Positions 7,397-14,785 of a stretch of DNA of 64,000 nt are shown in pieces. The stretch spans positions 496,001 through 560,000 of the forward strand of contig OY969575.1 of NCBI GenBank assembly GCA_963701205.1. Reading direction: 5' to 3'. Both the position numbers and the translations under genes were made by a program. Origin of the DNA: JALZKA01 sp963701205 (GTDB lineage: Bacteria > Actinomycetota > Thermoleophilia > Solirubrobacterales > 70-9). The notes under the pieces are model-generated. The model had not been told where the DNA came from. It did no database searches and worked only from the letters and a program-made list of their open reading frames with translations. The first letter of the stretch is position 1. Every line of letters starts with the position of its first letter.

Positions 7397-8278
7397 GGTT
7401 CCGCGTGCGCGGAAGTATTCGACCAGCTCTGCGACCAGCTCCTCGGGAGCGCTTGCGCCGGATGTGATTCCGAGCGTCTCGACCCCCTCAAGCCACTCCT
7501 CGCGCACCTGCGATGCGTTGTCGATCAGGTGCGAGCGGGCGCCATGCTCGCGCGCGACCTCGACCAATCGGTTCGAGTTTGACGAGTTGGTTGAGCCAAT
7601 CACCAACACCAGGTCGCACTCACCCGCAAGCTGCTTGACCGCGATCTGGCGATTCGTCGTCGCGTAACAGATGTCTTCGGACTTTGAAGAGACGATCTTT
7701 GGGAAGCGCTCGCGCAGACGCACGATGATGTCCTGGGTCTCGTCAACCGAAAGCGTCGTCTGGGTGATGAAGGCAACGTGGTCTGGGTCCGCGACTTCAA
7801 CCGTTTCGGCGTCGGCAATGGTCTGGACAAGGGTGATCGAGTCGGGAGCTTCGCCCATCGTCCCCTCGACCTCCTCGTGCCCTTCGTGCCCGATCATGAT
7901 GATTGTGTAGCCGTTGTCGGCGAACTTGCGGGCCGAAACATGGACCTTCGTCACCAGCGGACAGGTGGCGTCAATCGTTCGCAGGTTGCGGTCGGCCGCG
8001 TTCGCGTGGACGGCGGGCGAGACGCCATGGGCTGAGAAGACGACAAGCGCGCCCTCGGGCACCTCGGTTTCCTCCTCCACGAAGATCGCGCCCCGCTTGG
8101 CAAGCTGCTCGACGACGTGCTTGTTGTGCACGATCTCCTTGCGGACGTAAACGGGCGGCCCATGCATGTCGAGCGCCTTCTCGACAGTCTCGACGGCCCG
8201 GTCAACGCCGGCGCAATATCCGCGCGGCGCGGCGAGCAAAACGCGCTTGGGCGCGTGTGTGGCGGCAGCTTGGGGCAT
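7367..8278 (-). CDS. ispH: 4-hydroxy-3-methylbut-2-enyl diphosphate reductase (C-terminus out of frame)
   Basis: The last enzyme of the MEP isoprenoid pathway, a [4Fe-4S] reductase giving IPP and DMAPP. The three cluster cysteines are visible: C22 (GYCAGV), C106 (DATCPLV) and C204 (DICYATTNRQ). Substrate-binding STNSSNSNRL and TSGASAPEEL are also intact. The frame reaches a stop at 7367 after FRARGTDRRLGAADG, whereas the family tail follows in another frame down to 7306. The product as read is 303 residues and lacks about the last 28 to 30 native residues. A TACCCT box 8 nt before the ATG suggests leaderless expression. Confidence 0.93.
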   Translation of the reverse strand: MPQAAATHAPKRVLLAAPRGYCAGVDRAVETVEKALDMHGPPVYVRKEIVHNKHVVEQLAKRGAIFVEEETEVPEGALVVFSAHGVSPAVHANAADRNLRTIDATCPLVTKVHVSARKFADNGYTIIMIGHEGHEEVEGTMGEAPDSITLVQTIADAETVEVADPDHVAFITQTTLSVDETQDIIVRLRERFPKIVSSKSEDICYATTNRQIAVKQLAGECDLVLVIGSTNSSNSNRLVEVAREHGARSHLIDNASQVREEWLEGVETLGITSGASAPEELVAELVEYFRARGTDRRLGAADG

Positions 8279-8286
8279 CCGCGTAA

Positions 8287-8292
8287 AGGGTA
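8287..8292 (-). promoter_or_regulatory. putative leaderless -10 box of ispH
   Basis: TACCCT on the minus strand, 8 nt from the ispH ATG at 8278, with no ribosome binding site between. Confidence 0.5.
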
Positions 8293-8312
8293 CCCGCCGA
8301 CTGCGAGCCGGC

Positions 8313-9203
8313 CTACTCGTGCCCGATCGCTCCCAATGCGATCAGCGCCGCTTCGCCAACCGCATCCAGACTCTCGGCGCAAACCTTGTCGAGCGTGTCG
8401 GCCTCGGTGTGCCAAAGCGACCCGGGTGACGGTGGTTCGCCATAGCGGAAGTCGATCACGTTAAGCGCCGGGATTCCGGCTTCGGCAAACGGGATGTGGT
8501 CATCCAGGATTCCTGGAGCCTCGCCTCCGAAAGGCTGAGCTGGGCCGCCGGCCGCGGCCTCGAACTCCGCGTAGAGACCGGGGTCGGAGTTGGCCTCTCG
8601 AGGGATCTGCAGATCGCAATCGCCGACCATGTCAAACAGGATCATCGCCCGAATGTCGGTGAGCTCCGGCGCACCCTGCTTGGCGGTACCCGCGTATGTC
8701 GCGTACTGGCGGCTGCCGCGGGCTCCGTCAGAGCTGAAGGGCCGCGCACCACGCGCCTCCTCGCCGTCGAAGAGGGCCAGGCGGATCGACGGGCCCGGCA
8801 ACGACCCATCTGCCGCGAGTGCGCGGGCCAGCTCGAGCACCACCGCCACGCCAGACCCGCCGTCGTTGGCGCCAACGTAGGCACGCCCGACATCATCCTT
8901 GGTGTCGTGGTGGGCTCCGATCACGACCGCGCCCGGAGCAGAGCCCGGAATTACGCCGACGACGTTTCGGAGCGGCCACTGCACACGCACCGCTTCCACG
9001 CCAGCGTCCCGCAAGGCGCCCGCGATAAAGCGGACCTCGCGCGCGGCACCGACGGAGCCGGAGGGACGAGGACCGATCGCCACCTGGGCGGCGACGTCAC
9101 GCAGCGCACGTGCTCCGTCGAAGCGGGACGGCGGATCCGATCCTGTGCCACAGCCCGCCAATAGCGAAACGAGTGCGCCGACTGCCAGAACGAGGGCCTT
9201 CAC
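8313..9203 (-). CDS. M28-family zinc peptidase / glutaminyl cyclotransferase-like lipoprotein
   Basis: From GTG 9203 the product has 296 residues: a signal peptide with lipobox LLAGC, then an M28 fold. Metal-ligand motifs are visible in order: GAHHDTKDD, GANDGGSGVAVVLELA, DGEEARG, the ILFDMVGD segment and a C-terminal SLWHTEADT. It probably acts outside the membrane as an aminopeptidase or a glutaminyl cyclotransferase; these cannot be told apart by eye. The start at 9203 is preferred over 9242 because a TACGCT box sits 8 nt upstream and the longer version would overlap the divergent acyltransferase gene. Confidence 0.87.
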   Translation of the reverse strand: MKALVLAVGALVSLLAGCGTGSDPPSRFDGARALRDVAAQVAIGPRPSGSVGAAREVRFIAGALRDAGVEAVRVQWPLRNVVGVIPGSAPGAVVIGAHHDTKDDVGRAYVGANDGGSGVAVVLELARALAADGSLPGPSIRLALFDGEEARGARPFSSDGARGSRQYATYAGTAKQGAPELTDIRAMILFDMVGDCDLQIPREANSDPGLYAEFEAAAGGPAQPFGGEAPGILDDHIPFAEAGIPALNVIDFRYGEPPSPGSLWHTEADTLDKVCAESLDAVGEAALIALGAIGHE

Positions 9204-9211
9204 ACGGATCG

Positions 9212-9217
9212 AGCGTA
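9212..9217 (-). promoter_or_regulatory. putative leaderless -10 box of the M28 peptidase gene
   Basis: TACGCT on the minus strand, 8 nt from the GTG at 9203. It is only 6 nt from the opposing -10 box at 9224, so the two divergent promoters nearly touch. Confidence 0.5.
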
Positions 9218-9223
9218 ACGGGA

Positions 9224-9229
9224 TAAGTT
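9224..9229 (+). promoter_or_regulatory. putative leaderless -10 box of the WS/DGAT gene
   Basis: TAAGTT, 6 nt before the ATG at 9236, with no ribosome binding site. Confidence 0.45.
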
Positions 9230-9235
9230 CTGCGT

Positions 9236-10672
9236 ATGGCACAAGGTCACATGGATCGATTGTCCGCTATGGACGTCTCGTTCCTGACGAACGAGTCGGC
9301 CTCGGCGCACATGCACGTTGGCGGGGTACTCATCTTCGAAGGGCCGCCGCCGGCCTATGAAGACCTGCTCGCCCAGGTCTCCTCGCGGCTCCACCTCGTT
9401 CCGCGCTTTCGCCAAAAGCTCGCGAATCCCCCGGTCGAGACCGGGCGCCCGTTTTGGGTGGACGACCCGAGCTTCAACCTCGAGTACCACGTTCGCCACT
9501 CTGCCCTGCCCTCGCCGGGTTCAGAGGAGCAGTTGCGCAACATCGCCTCACGCGTCTTCTCGCAGCAGCTTGACCGCACGAAGCCGCTCTGGGAGATGTG
9601 GCTGGTCCAGGGCCTCACCCGCAACCGGTTCGCGGTCGTGTCGAAGACCCACCACGCCCTTGTGGACGGGGTCTCCGGCGTTGACATCGCGACCGTGCTC
9701 TTCGACCTGAAGCCGGTGCCGGATCCGATCCCGCCCGAACACGAGTGGATCGCCGAGCCGTCGCCGTCCTCGGCGCAGCTGGCCGCGAAGGGTGCCGAGG
9801 GCCTGGCGAAGCTGACGGTCGCCGTGGGTCGCAGGGCCGAACGGGCGCTGACGAATCCGCGCTCCAGCCTGCGCCAGGCCGCAAAGCTCGCTGGCGCGGT
9901 CACCGAGGTCGCGTGGAACTTCACGGACCCGGCGCCAACGCTTCCGCTCAACGTCGAGATCGGCTCGCATCGGCGCTTCATCTGGGTGCGCAGCGACCTC
10001 GCCCAGTTCAAGCAGATCAAGGATGCGCTGGGTGGCACGGTGAACGACGTCGTCCTCGCCGTGGTCGGTGGTGGCGTCCGCGAATGGCTCCATGCCAGGG
10101 GAATCAAGACCGAGGGCATGGAGGTCCGTGCCCAGGTTCCGGTTTCGATCAGGGCCAAGGACGAGAAGGGCCACCTCGGCAACAGGATCACGGCCATGCG
10201 CGCCGCGCTGCCGGTCTATATCGAGGATCCGGTCCAGCGCCTCGAACGGGTGCGCGAACAGATGCAGGACCTGAAGGAATCCCAGCAGGCCCTTGGCGCC
10301 GAGGTCATCTCCCGCTTCAACGACTTCGCGCCACCGACAATTCTGGCTCAGGCGGCCCGGCTCAACTTCTCGACCCGGCTGTTCAACATGGTGATCACCA
10401 ACGTGCCCGGGCCGCAGGTTCCCATTTACCTGTTGGGACGCGAGCTCGAGGACATCTTCCCCGTCGGCTTCCTGCCGCCGAGCCAGGCGCTCTTCGTCGC
10501 GATCATGTCCTACAACGGCGCCGTCAACTTCGGTCTGCTCGCCGACTACGACTCGATGGAAGACGTGCAGCTGATCGCCGATGGGATCGAGCGGGCGCTC
10601 GCCGACCTTCTCGAGGCTGCCGAGCAGGCCGCCCGCGAGGCGTCCACGGAACCCTCGACCGCCGGCGCCTGA
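9236..10672 (+). CDS. wax ester synthase / diacylglycerol acyltransferase (WS/DGAT)
   Basis: A 478-residue acyltransferase of the WES family. The catalytic motif HHALVDG is at residues 139-145, and the PLWEMWL motif precedes it (about 117-123). The C-terminal half contains NVPGP and a PVGFLPPSQALFVAIMSYNG segment typical of the family (WES C-terminal domain). These enzymes join acyl-CoA to a fatty alcohol or diacylglycerol, giving wax esters or triacylglycerol for carbon storage; substrate preference cannot be read from sequence. The gene stands alone and is divergent from the M28 peptidase. Confidence 0.95.
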   Translation: MAQGHMDRLSAMDVSFLTNESASAHMHVGGVLIFEGPPPAYEDLLAQVSSRLHLVPRFRQKLANPPVETGRPFWVDDPSFNLEYHVRHSALPSPGSEEQLRNIASRVFSQQLDRTKPLWEMWLVQGLTRNRFAVVSKTHHALVDGVSGVDIATVLFDLKPVPDPIPPEHEWIAEPSPSSAQLAAKGAEGLAKLTVAVGRRAERALTNPRSSLRQAAKLAGAVTEVAWNFTDPAPTLPLNVEIGSHRRFIWVRSDLAQFKQIKDALGGTVNDVVLAVVGGGVREWLHARGIKTEGMEVRAQVPVSIRAKDEKGHLGNRITAMRAALPVYIEDPVQRLERVREQMQDLKESQQALGAEVISRFNDFAPPTILAQAARLNFSTRLFNMVITNVPGPQVPIYLLGRELEDIFPVGFLPPSQALFVAIMSYNGAVNFGLLADYDSMEDVQLIADGIERALADLLEAAEQAAREASTEPSTAGA

Positions 10673-10747
10673 CCCCCTCTCGCGGCCACGCCGATCAACG
10701 CGGTCGCCGATTCGGGGCCGATCTGAACCAATGCGCCCGGCTGCGCG

Positions 10748-10753
10748 TACCAT
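10748..10753 (+). promoter_or_regulatory. putative leaderless -10 box
   Basis: TACCAT, 7 nt before the ATG at 10761; no Shine-Dalgarno sequence. Confidence 0.5.
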
Positions 10754-10760
10754 TTGGTGA

Positions 10761-11033
10761 ATGAACGACGGGCCCTTCCGCTATCACCTTGAGTTGACCC
10801 CCGACCAGCTCAAGATCACCCACACCGCGCTGCGCAGCCTGCTTGACGACTTCGGTCACGACGAGCAGGAGATTCAGGCGATCATCCAGGAGGTGCTCGC
10901 GAAGTTGCCGGACGAGCACGCGATTCGCGCGATTCGGATCGGCGAAGGCGACGATTCACCCGCACCGCTCACCTCGGTTCCAGATCCGGAGCCGGACGAC
11001 CCAACCGACTCGACCGACCCGAGCGCCGCCTAG
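10761..11033 (+). CDS. small acidic hypothetical protein
   Basis: A 90-residue protein. The first 60 residues read as helical (DQLKITHTALRSLLDDFGHDEQEIQAII), and the last 30 form an Asp/Pro/Thr-rich tail probably disordered. No family is recognised. A TACCAT box at leaderless spacing before the ATG and normal codon use support it as a real gene. It is followed after 27 nt by the transporter gene and may be co-transcribed. Confidence 0.7.
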   Translation: MNDGPFRYHLELTPDQLKITHTALRSLLDDFGHDEQEIQAIIQEVLAKLPDEHAIRAIRIGEGDDSPAPLTSVPDPEPDDPTDSTDPSAA

Positions 11034-11060
11034 CTTCGGCTCGGCAGCTCCGATCCCAGC

Positions 11061-11930
11061 GTGTCCTTTTCGGTTCAAGTTGGCCTGCTCCTGTCGCTGG
11101 CGACGGCGCTGGCGTCGATCCTTGGCTTCCTCTACAAGCATCGCGGCGCCGTTGACTCGCCCGAGGTCGATATGCGCCACCCGCTCCGGACTTCGCTGGC
11201 GCTCTTCCGCAACCCCTGGTACACGCTCGGGATAGTCGTGGCGACGGCAGGCTGGGGCTTCCATGTCGGCGCCCTTGCCCTGGCCCCGATCTCGCTCGTC
11301 CAGGCAACGATCGCCGGCGGCCTGGTGATGCTGACCGTCGTCGCCGACCGGCTTTTTGCGCACGAGGTCTCGCGGCGGGAGTGGATCGGGGTCGCGCTGG
11401 CGGCGCTGGGCCTCGCCTTCCTAGCCGCCACGCTCGGCGAGACCGCATCGGAAGCGCACTCGGACTACGAGGTGGGACGCCTGCTGCCGTTCCTGATCAT
11501 CACCGCCGGGGGCGCTATCACGGTTGCGTTCGCGGCCGGCGGAAGGCCGCGCGAAGGGATCATGTTCGGGATCTCCGCTGGCCTCTTTTGGGCCGCATCC
11601 GACACCGCGATCAAGGCCCAGTCCTCGCTGCTGGGAGACTCCAGCGTCCTCGGCGTCCTCATTCACCCCCTGGCGCTACTGATCCTCGTTGCCTCGATCG
11701 CCGGGCTCGTGGTCTCAGCCCGCAGCCTTCAGATCGGCAAGGCGGTGCCGGTGATCGCGGTGACGAGCGTCGCCGCCAACGCTGTGACCATCGCTGCGGG
11801 ACCGATCGTCTTCGCCGAGCCGCTGCCCGAGGACACCCTGGGCGTGATCGTCCGGATGGCCGCGTTCGTGCTGGTCATCTCCGCGGCGGCGCTGACCCCG
11901 GCGCCGGTGAGCGCGGCGGAGGCGCGCTAG
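11061..11930 (+). CDS. DMT-superfamily (EamA/NIPA-like) membrane transporter
   Basis: A 289-residue protein with a GTG start and about nine to ten hydrophobic helices, including GFHVGALALAPISLVQATIA and a second half with VPVIAVTSVAANAVTIAAGP. The two-fold helix pattern and the APISLVQ-type motifs fit drug/metabolite transporters, close to the magnesium-transporter-like group. The substrate is unknown. Its TAG stop at 11928-11930 shares the tetranucleotide CTAG with the stop of the convergent SufT-like gene. Confidence 0.85.
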   Translation: MSFSVQVGLLLSLATALASILGFLYKHRGAVDSPEVDMRHPLRTSLALFRNPWYTLGIVVATAGWGFHVGALALAPISLVQATIAGGLVMLTVVADRLFAHEVSRREWIGVALAALGLAFLAATLGETASEAHSDYEVGRLLPFLIITAGGAITVAFAAGGRPREGIMFGISAGLFWAASDTAIKAQSSLLGDSSVLGVLIHPLALLILVASIAGLVVSARSLQIGKAVPVIAVTSVAANAVTIAAGPIVFAEPLPEDTLGVIVRMAAFVLVISAAALTPAPVSAAEAR

Positions 11931-12223
11931 AACCCCAGCGCGAACTTCGCGTCCTCGGTCATCATCTCCGGGGTCCAGGGCGGGATGAAGATCATGTTCG
12001 GCTTCACGGTATCGACGCCTTCGAGGTCGCCGACAAACTCAATCATCTGCTCGGAGACCTGGGGGCCGATCGGGCAAGCCGGCGTGGTCAGCGTGAACGT
12101 GATGTCCACGTTGGGGCCATCCACAACGACGTCATAGACCAGGCCCAGTGAGACGAAATCGAGGCCAAGCTCAGGATCGATGACCTCTTCGAGCGCTTCG
12201 TATACGTCTTCTTCGGTGACCAT
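11927..12223 (-). CDS. SufT/DUF59 metal-sulfur cluster assembly factor
   Basis: A 98-residue MIP18/DUF59 protein from the ATG at 12223: VYEALEEVIDPELGLDFVSLGLVYD at the N-terminus, then TLTTPACPIG with the single conserved Cys50 and a QMIEFVGDLEGV helix. The family helps deliver Fe-S clusters, and the sufBD genes near the left edge fit that role, though they are 10 kb away. The start is set by the family length and by a TACGAT box 7 nt upstream; the long in-frame extension upstream overlaps the divergent fxsA gene and is not coding. Confidence 0.92.
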   Translation of the reverse strand: MVTEEDVYEALEEVIDPELGLDFVSLGLVYDVVVDGPNVDITFTLTTPACPIGPQVSEQMIEFVGDLEGVDTVKPNMIFIPPWTPEMMTEDAKFALGF

Positions 12224-12230
12224 CCACTTG

Positions 12231-12236
12231 ATCGTA
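12231..12236 (-). promoter_or_regulatory. putative leaderless -10 box of the SufT-like gene
   Basis: TACGAT on the minus strand, 7 nt before the ATG at 12223. Confidence 0.5.
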
Positions 12237-12238
12237 GC

Positions 12239-12274
12239 GGCGGCGTGGTCCCGATTGCGGGTCAAAACGCCGCC
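12239..12274. promoter_or_regulatory. nested inverted repeat between divergent promoters
   Basis: Arms GGCGGCGT (12239-12246) and ACGCCGCC (12267-12274) flank a 20-nt spacer which itself contains CCCG-ATTG-CGGG. It lies between the two opposing -10 boxes at 12231 and 12282. It could be an operator; in GC-rich DNA chance symmetry is not negligible. Confidence 0.35.
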
Positions 12275-12281
12275 AGCGTCG

Positions 12282-12287
12282 TACGCT
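12282..12287 (+). promoter_or_regulatory. putative -10 box of fxsA
   Basis: TACGCT, 9 nt before the ATG at 12297; no Shine-Dalgarno sequence between. Confidence 0.4.
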
Positions 12288-12296
12288 CTGATCTCG

Positions 12297-12821
12297 ATGT
12301 TGCCCGTCCTGCTGATCCTCTTCATCGTGGTGCCGATCGCCGAGCTTTGGCTGCTGATCAAGATCGGTGGCGAAATCGGCATCCTTCCCACCCTGGCCCT
12401 CCTCGTCGTCGACAGCATCCTCGGTGCCGCCTTGGCGCGGTCGCAGAGTCGGGCCGCCTGGGAGCGGTTCAACCGCGCCCTTGCGGCGGGGCGCGTTCCC
12501 GGGCGCGAGGTCTTTGACGGCGCGATGATCATCCTCGGCGGAGCTCTCCTGCTGACCCCTGGATTCATTACCGACGTCTTCGCGCTCATCCTGCTGATCC
12601 CGCCAACGCGCTCGGCCCTACGCTCGCTGCTGGTCCGGTCTGTCTCCAAGCGCGCCGGCGTCGCCTGGAGCCTCTCCGGCTTTGGCAGCTCCCGCGACCG
12701 CCCCGCCAACCAGCCGGGATCCAGCGCCGGGCGGACCTACGACTACGAGGGGAGCGCCACCGAGCTGACCGACCCACCGTCGGAGCTTCCTGCCGCCGAG
12801 AGGACGCCCGATGGCAGTTGA
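12297..12821 (+). CDS. fxsA: FxsA-family membrane protein
   Basis: A 174-residue protein starting MLPVLLILFIVVPIAELWLL. It has the FxsA domain (residues about 1-125) with four hydrophobic segments and the signature LLLTPGFITDVFALILLIPPTR, followed by a polar, probably disordered cytoplasmic tail. FxsA in E. coli alleviates phage T7 exclusion by the F plasmid; the cellular role in other bacteria is unsettled. The upstream in-frame extension to 12180 lies over the SufT-like gene and promoter and is excluded. Its 3' end overlaps the next gene by 11 nt. Confidence 0.92.
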   Translation: MLPVLLILFIVVPIAELWLLIKIGGEIGILPTLALLVVDSILGAALARSQSRAAWERFNRALAAGRVPGREVFDGAMIILGGALLLTPGFITDVFALILLIPPTRSALRSLLVRSVSKRAGVAWSLSGFGSSRDRPANQPGSSAGRTYDYEGSATELTDPPSELPAAERTPDGS

Positions 12822-13303
12822 CGAGCTTGCGGTGGAACCCGCTCAGGGCGTTCGCGTCATCTGGAGCCCCGAAGACCTCGCCGCGTACGCAGCCGGCGAC
12901 GCGGAGGATGGCTGGAAGCTCGACGGTGCCCCCGGGTCGGAGTTTGCAAGCTTGCGCGTGCTGACAGCGGTCGGGGCCGAAGGCGGGTTCCTGCTGCTCG
13001 CCGGGCTTCGGCCCGCGCCTGCAGCAGGGCACGCCGACGAACTGATCGCGGCCGTAATCGAAGGTCCCGAGGGCGAAGCCAAAACCGTTCGCGAAGCTCT
13101 GGTCTCGACTGAATTCGGCGCAGCGGGCGACGATCCGCCGCGTGGGGCTGGAGATCTACATGCCGGACGAGGACTACCCCCTGCGCGCCGCCGGCGACGC
13201 CCTGCCGGGCAACAGCGGGGGCGACAGCGGTGGTGCAAGGCTCGCGTTCCGGCTCGACGGTCGCCCCGCATTTGCCCGCCTCGACACGGTGGATCTCGGA
13301 TGA
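12811..13303 (+). pseudogene. hypothetical protein interrupted by a one-base frameshift
   Basis: The ATG at 12811 opens a sensible frame (VRVIWSPEDLAAYAAGD, then VGAEGGFLLLAGLRP) up to about 13125. After that it becomes Arg/Pro-rich nonsense running into the HAD gene. One base further along, the frame reads IRRVGLEIYMPDEDYPLRA and LAFRLDGRPAFARLDTVDLG and stops TGA at 13301-13303. Dropping one G of the GGG at 13125-13127 joins them as about 163 residues. No family is recognised. Overlap of 11 nt with fxsA and of 4 nt with the HAD gene shows this was an operon member with coupled translation. Confidence 0.7.
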
Positions 13304-13971
13304 TCCGGGCGGTCATCTGCGATTTCGGTGGCGTCTTGACCACGCCACTTTTCCGTTCTTTTTTAGCCTTCCAGGATCAGACCAACATCACCGGCGAGGC
13401 GCTTGGCCGCGCGATGGAGCGGATCACCGAAAAGGACGGCGCTCACCCGCTCTATGAGTTGGAAATGGGCAAGCTCACCGAGGCCGCCTACCTCGAGAAG
13501 ATGGCAGCCGAGCTTCGGGATGAACTCGACCACGAACCGCAGATGGTCAGCTTCAAGGAGATCTTCTTCGAAGCGCTGGATCCCAACGAGCCGATGATCG
13601 CGGCGATGCGCGACGCCAAAGCGGCGGGTTTGCGAATGGCGATGCTCACCAACAACGTGCGCGAGTGGGAGCCGCTATGGCGCTCGATGCTCCCCGTCGA
13701 TGAGATCTTTGAGCTGGTCGTCGATTCTGCCTTCGTCGGGATGCGAAAGCCGCAGCCCGAGATCTACCACCTGACGCTTGAGCGGTTGCAGGCCCACGAT
13801 CCCGGCTCGCTCGGCGACCTGCGCTTCGAGGAGTGCCTGTTCGTTGATGACTTCGAGGTCAACTGCCGCGCCGCGCAAGAACTGGGCATCAACGCAATCC
13901 AATTCGAGACGAACGAACAGGCGCTGCCACAGATCAAGGCTGCGCTGGGGGCCGGTCCCAATGAAGCGTGA
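13300..13971 (+). CDS. HAD-superfamily hydrolase (subfamily IA, epoxide-hydrolase N-domain-like)
   Basis: From the ATG at 13300 (ATGA overlap with the preceding stop) the product has 223 residues. Motif I is DFGGVLT (nucleophile Asp8) with Gly in place of the usual second Asp; motif II is in MLTNN; Lys of motif III is in GMRKPQPEIY; motif IV is CLFVDDFEVN. The helical cap lies at about residues 18-90. The missing second Asp is seen in several HAD-IA relatives and may shift activity away from ordinary phosphatase chemistry. The substrate is unknown. Confidence 0.9.
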   Translation: MIRAVICDFGGVLTTPLFRSFLAFQDQTNITGEALGRAMERITEKDGAHPLYELEMGKLTEAAYLEKMAAELRDELDHEPQMVSFKEIFFEALDPNEPMIAAMRDAKAAGLRMAMLTNNVREWEPLWRSMLPVDEIFELVVDSAFVGMRKPQPEIYHLTLERLQAHDPGSLGDLRFEECLFVDDFEVNCRAAQELGINAIQFETNEQALPQIKAALGAGPNEA

Positions 13972-14191
13972 GGAGGCCGAAGCGCTCTGCGCCCGGAACG
14001 CCGCCGAGCACCCCGACCGCGACGCGACGCAGTGGCGCCCGCGCCAATTGCCCGACGGCACTTGGACCGTCGTGCGGATCGGACTGGCGCCGACGCCCCC
14101 CACGGCAACCGAGATCAGGGCCGACGAGCGCCCGCCGACCCCTCCCGACCCGCGTCCCGACGTGCCACCCACCGTTGGGCCGGTCGGCTGA
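13961..14191 (+). CDS. small hypothetical protein
   Basis: A 76-residue protein whose ATG lies 11 nt inside the HAD gene. Residues 1-45 (REEAEALCARNAAEHPDRDA, then WRPRQLPDGTWTVVRIGL) look folded and resemble short actinobacterial proteins of unknown function. The rest is a Pro/Thr/Asp-rich tail. It is probably the last gene of the fxsA transcript. Confidence 0.65.
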   Translation: MKREEAEALCARNAAEHPDRDATQWRPRQLPDGTWTVVRIGLAPTPPTATEIRADERPPTPPDPRPDVPPTVGPVG

Positions 14192-14199
14192 CCGGACCG

Positions 14200-14655
14200 C
14201 TAGTTCTCGGAACCGGCGCGATCCCAGACGTAAAGCTCGACAGCCTCAAGCGCCAGATCCATCAGGCGCGGGCCTGAAAGCCAATCGAGCACCGTGTCAA
14301 GGGCGCGCTCCTCAGTGACGCCGCGATCGACGGCCTCTTCCCCGCGAAAGCCGGCCGCTAGCTTCAACGCTTCGCGGCGGTGCTCGCCGAGGCCCGTGAA
14401 CGAGCGCATCAAGAAGTCGCGGTTGGGCAGCGGGTGCCCGATGTCCATCGAGGCATGCCACGCCGCCAGCATCGAGATGTCGTGGTCGTCGAGCTCAGAG
14501 ATCGCCCGCGCGTAGTGGGATTCAAGCTCGTCCTCGGGAATCTCGTCAACCCAGGCGCGGACGGCCTCGCCAAGGAGCTGGCGTCGGGCCTCGCGGCCGA
14601 CGGAATCGGCGATCGCGCGGATCGCATCGGCAGGATCGATGAAGCAGAGTGACAT
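14200..14655 (-). CDS. hypothetical protein, mostly helical
   Basis: A 151-residue soluble protein with no recognised family. It is rich in Ala, Glu and Asp with predicted helices throughout (DAIRAIADSVGREARRQLLG, ELESHYARAISELDDHD). No signal peptide or membrane segment is seen. A TAATCT box 8 nt before its ATG supports the start. It is convergent with the small gene ending at 14191 and divergent from addB. Confidence 0.7.
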   Translation of the reverse strand: MSLCFIDPADAIRAIADSVGREARRQLLGEAVRAWVDEIPEDELESHYARAISELDDHDISMLAAWHASMDIGHPLPNRDFLMRSFTGLGEHRREALKLAAGFRGEEAVDRGVTEERALDTVLDWLSGPRLMDLALEAVELYVWDRAGSEN

Positions 14656-14663
14656 TGGCAGCG

Positions 14664-14669
14664 AGATTA
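14664..14669 (-). promoter_or_regulatory. putative leaderless -10 box
   Basis: TAATCT on the minus strand, 8 nt before the ATG at 14655. Confidence 0.5.
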
Positions 14670-14771
14670 GATGCCCCTGCGGACGGCACGGAGAGGCCCT
14701 AAAAGCCGCTGTTTGGGCGGCGAAACGGCGCCCTTAGCCCCGTTGTCAGGATTGCGCGCCGCGAACCGACC

Positions 14772-14777
14772 TAGGAT
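14772..14777 (+). promoter_or_regulatory. putative -10 box of the addBA operon
   Basis: TAGGAT, 8 nt before a GTG at 14786 that opens a 13-codon frame. The addB GTG itself is 46 nt downstream. The distance to 14786 equals the leaderless spacing seen elsewhere in this window. Confidence 0.4.
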
Positions 14778-14785
14778 CGAAGGCG

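Noticed and set aside
12811..13971. 386-residue fusion of an unknown domain to a HAD hydrolase
   Set aside because: The middle is out-of-frame Arg/Pro-rich sequence. The HAD gene has its own ATG at 13300, and the upstream gene closes in another frame at 13303.
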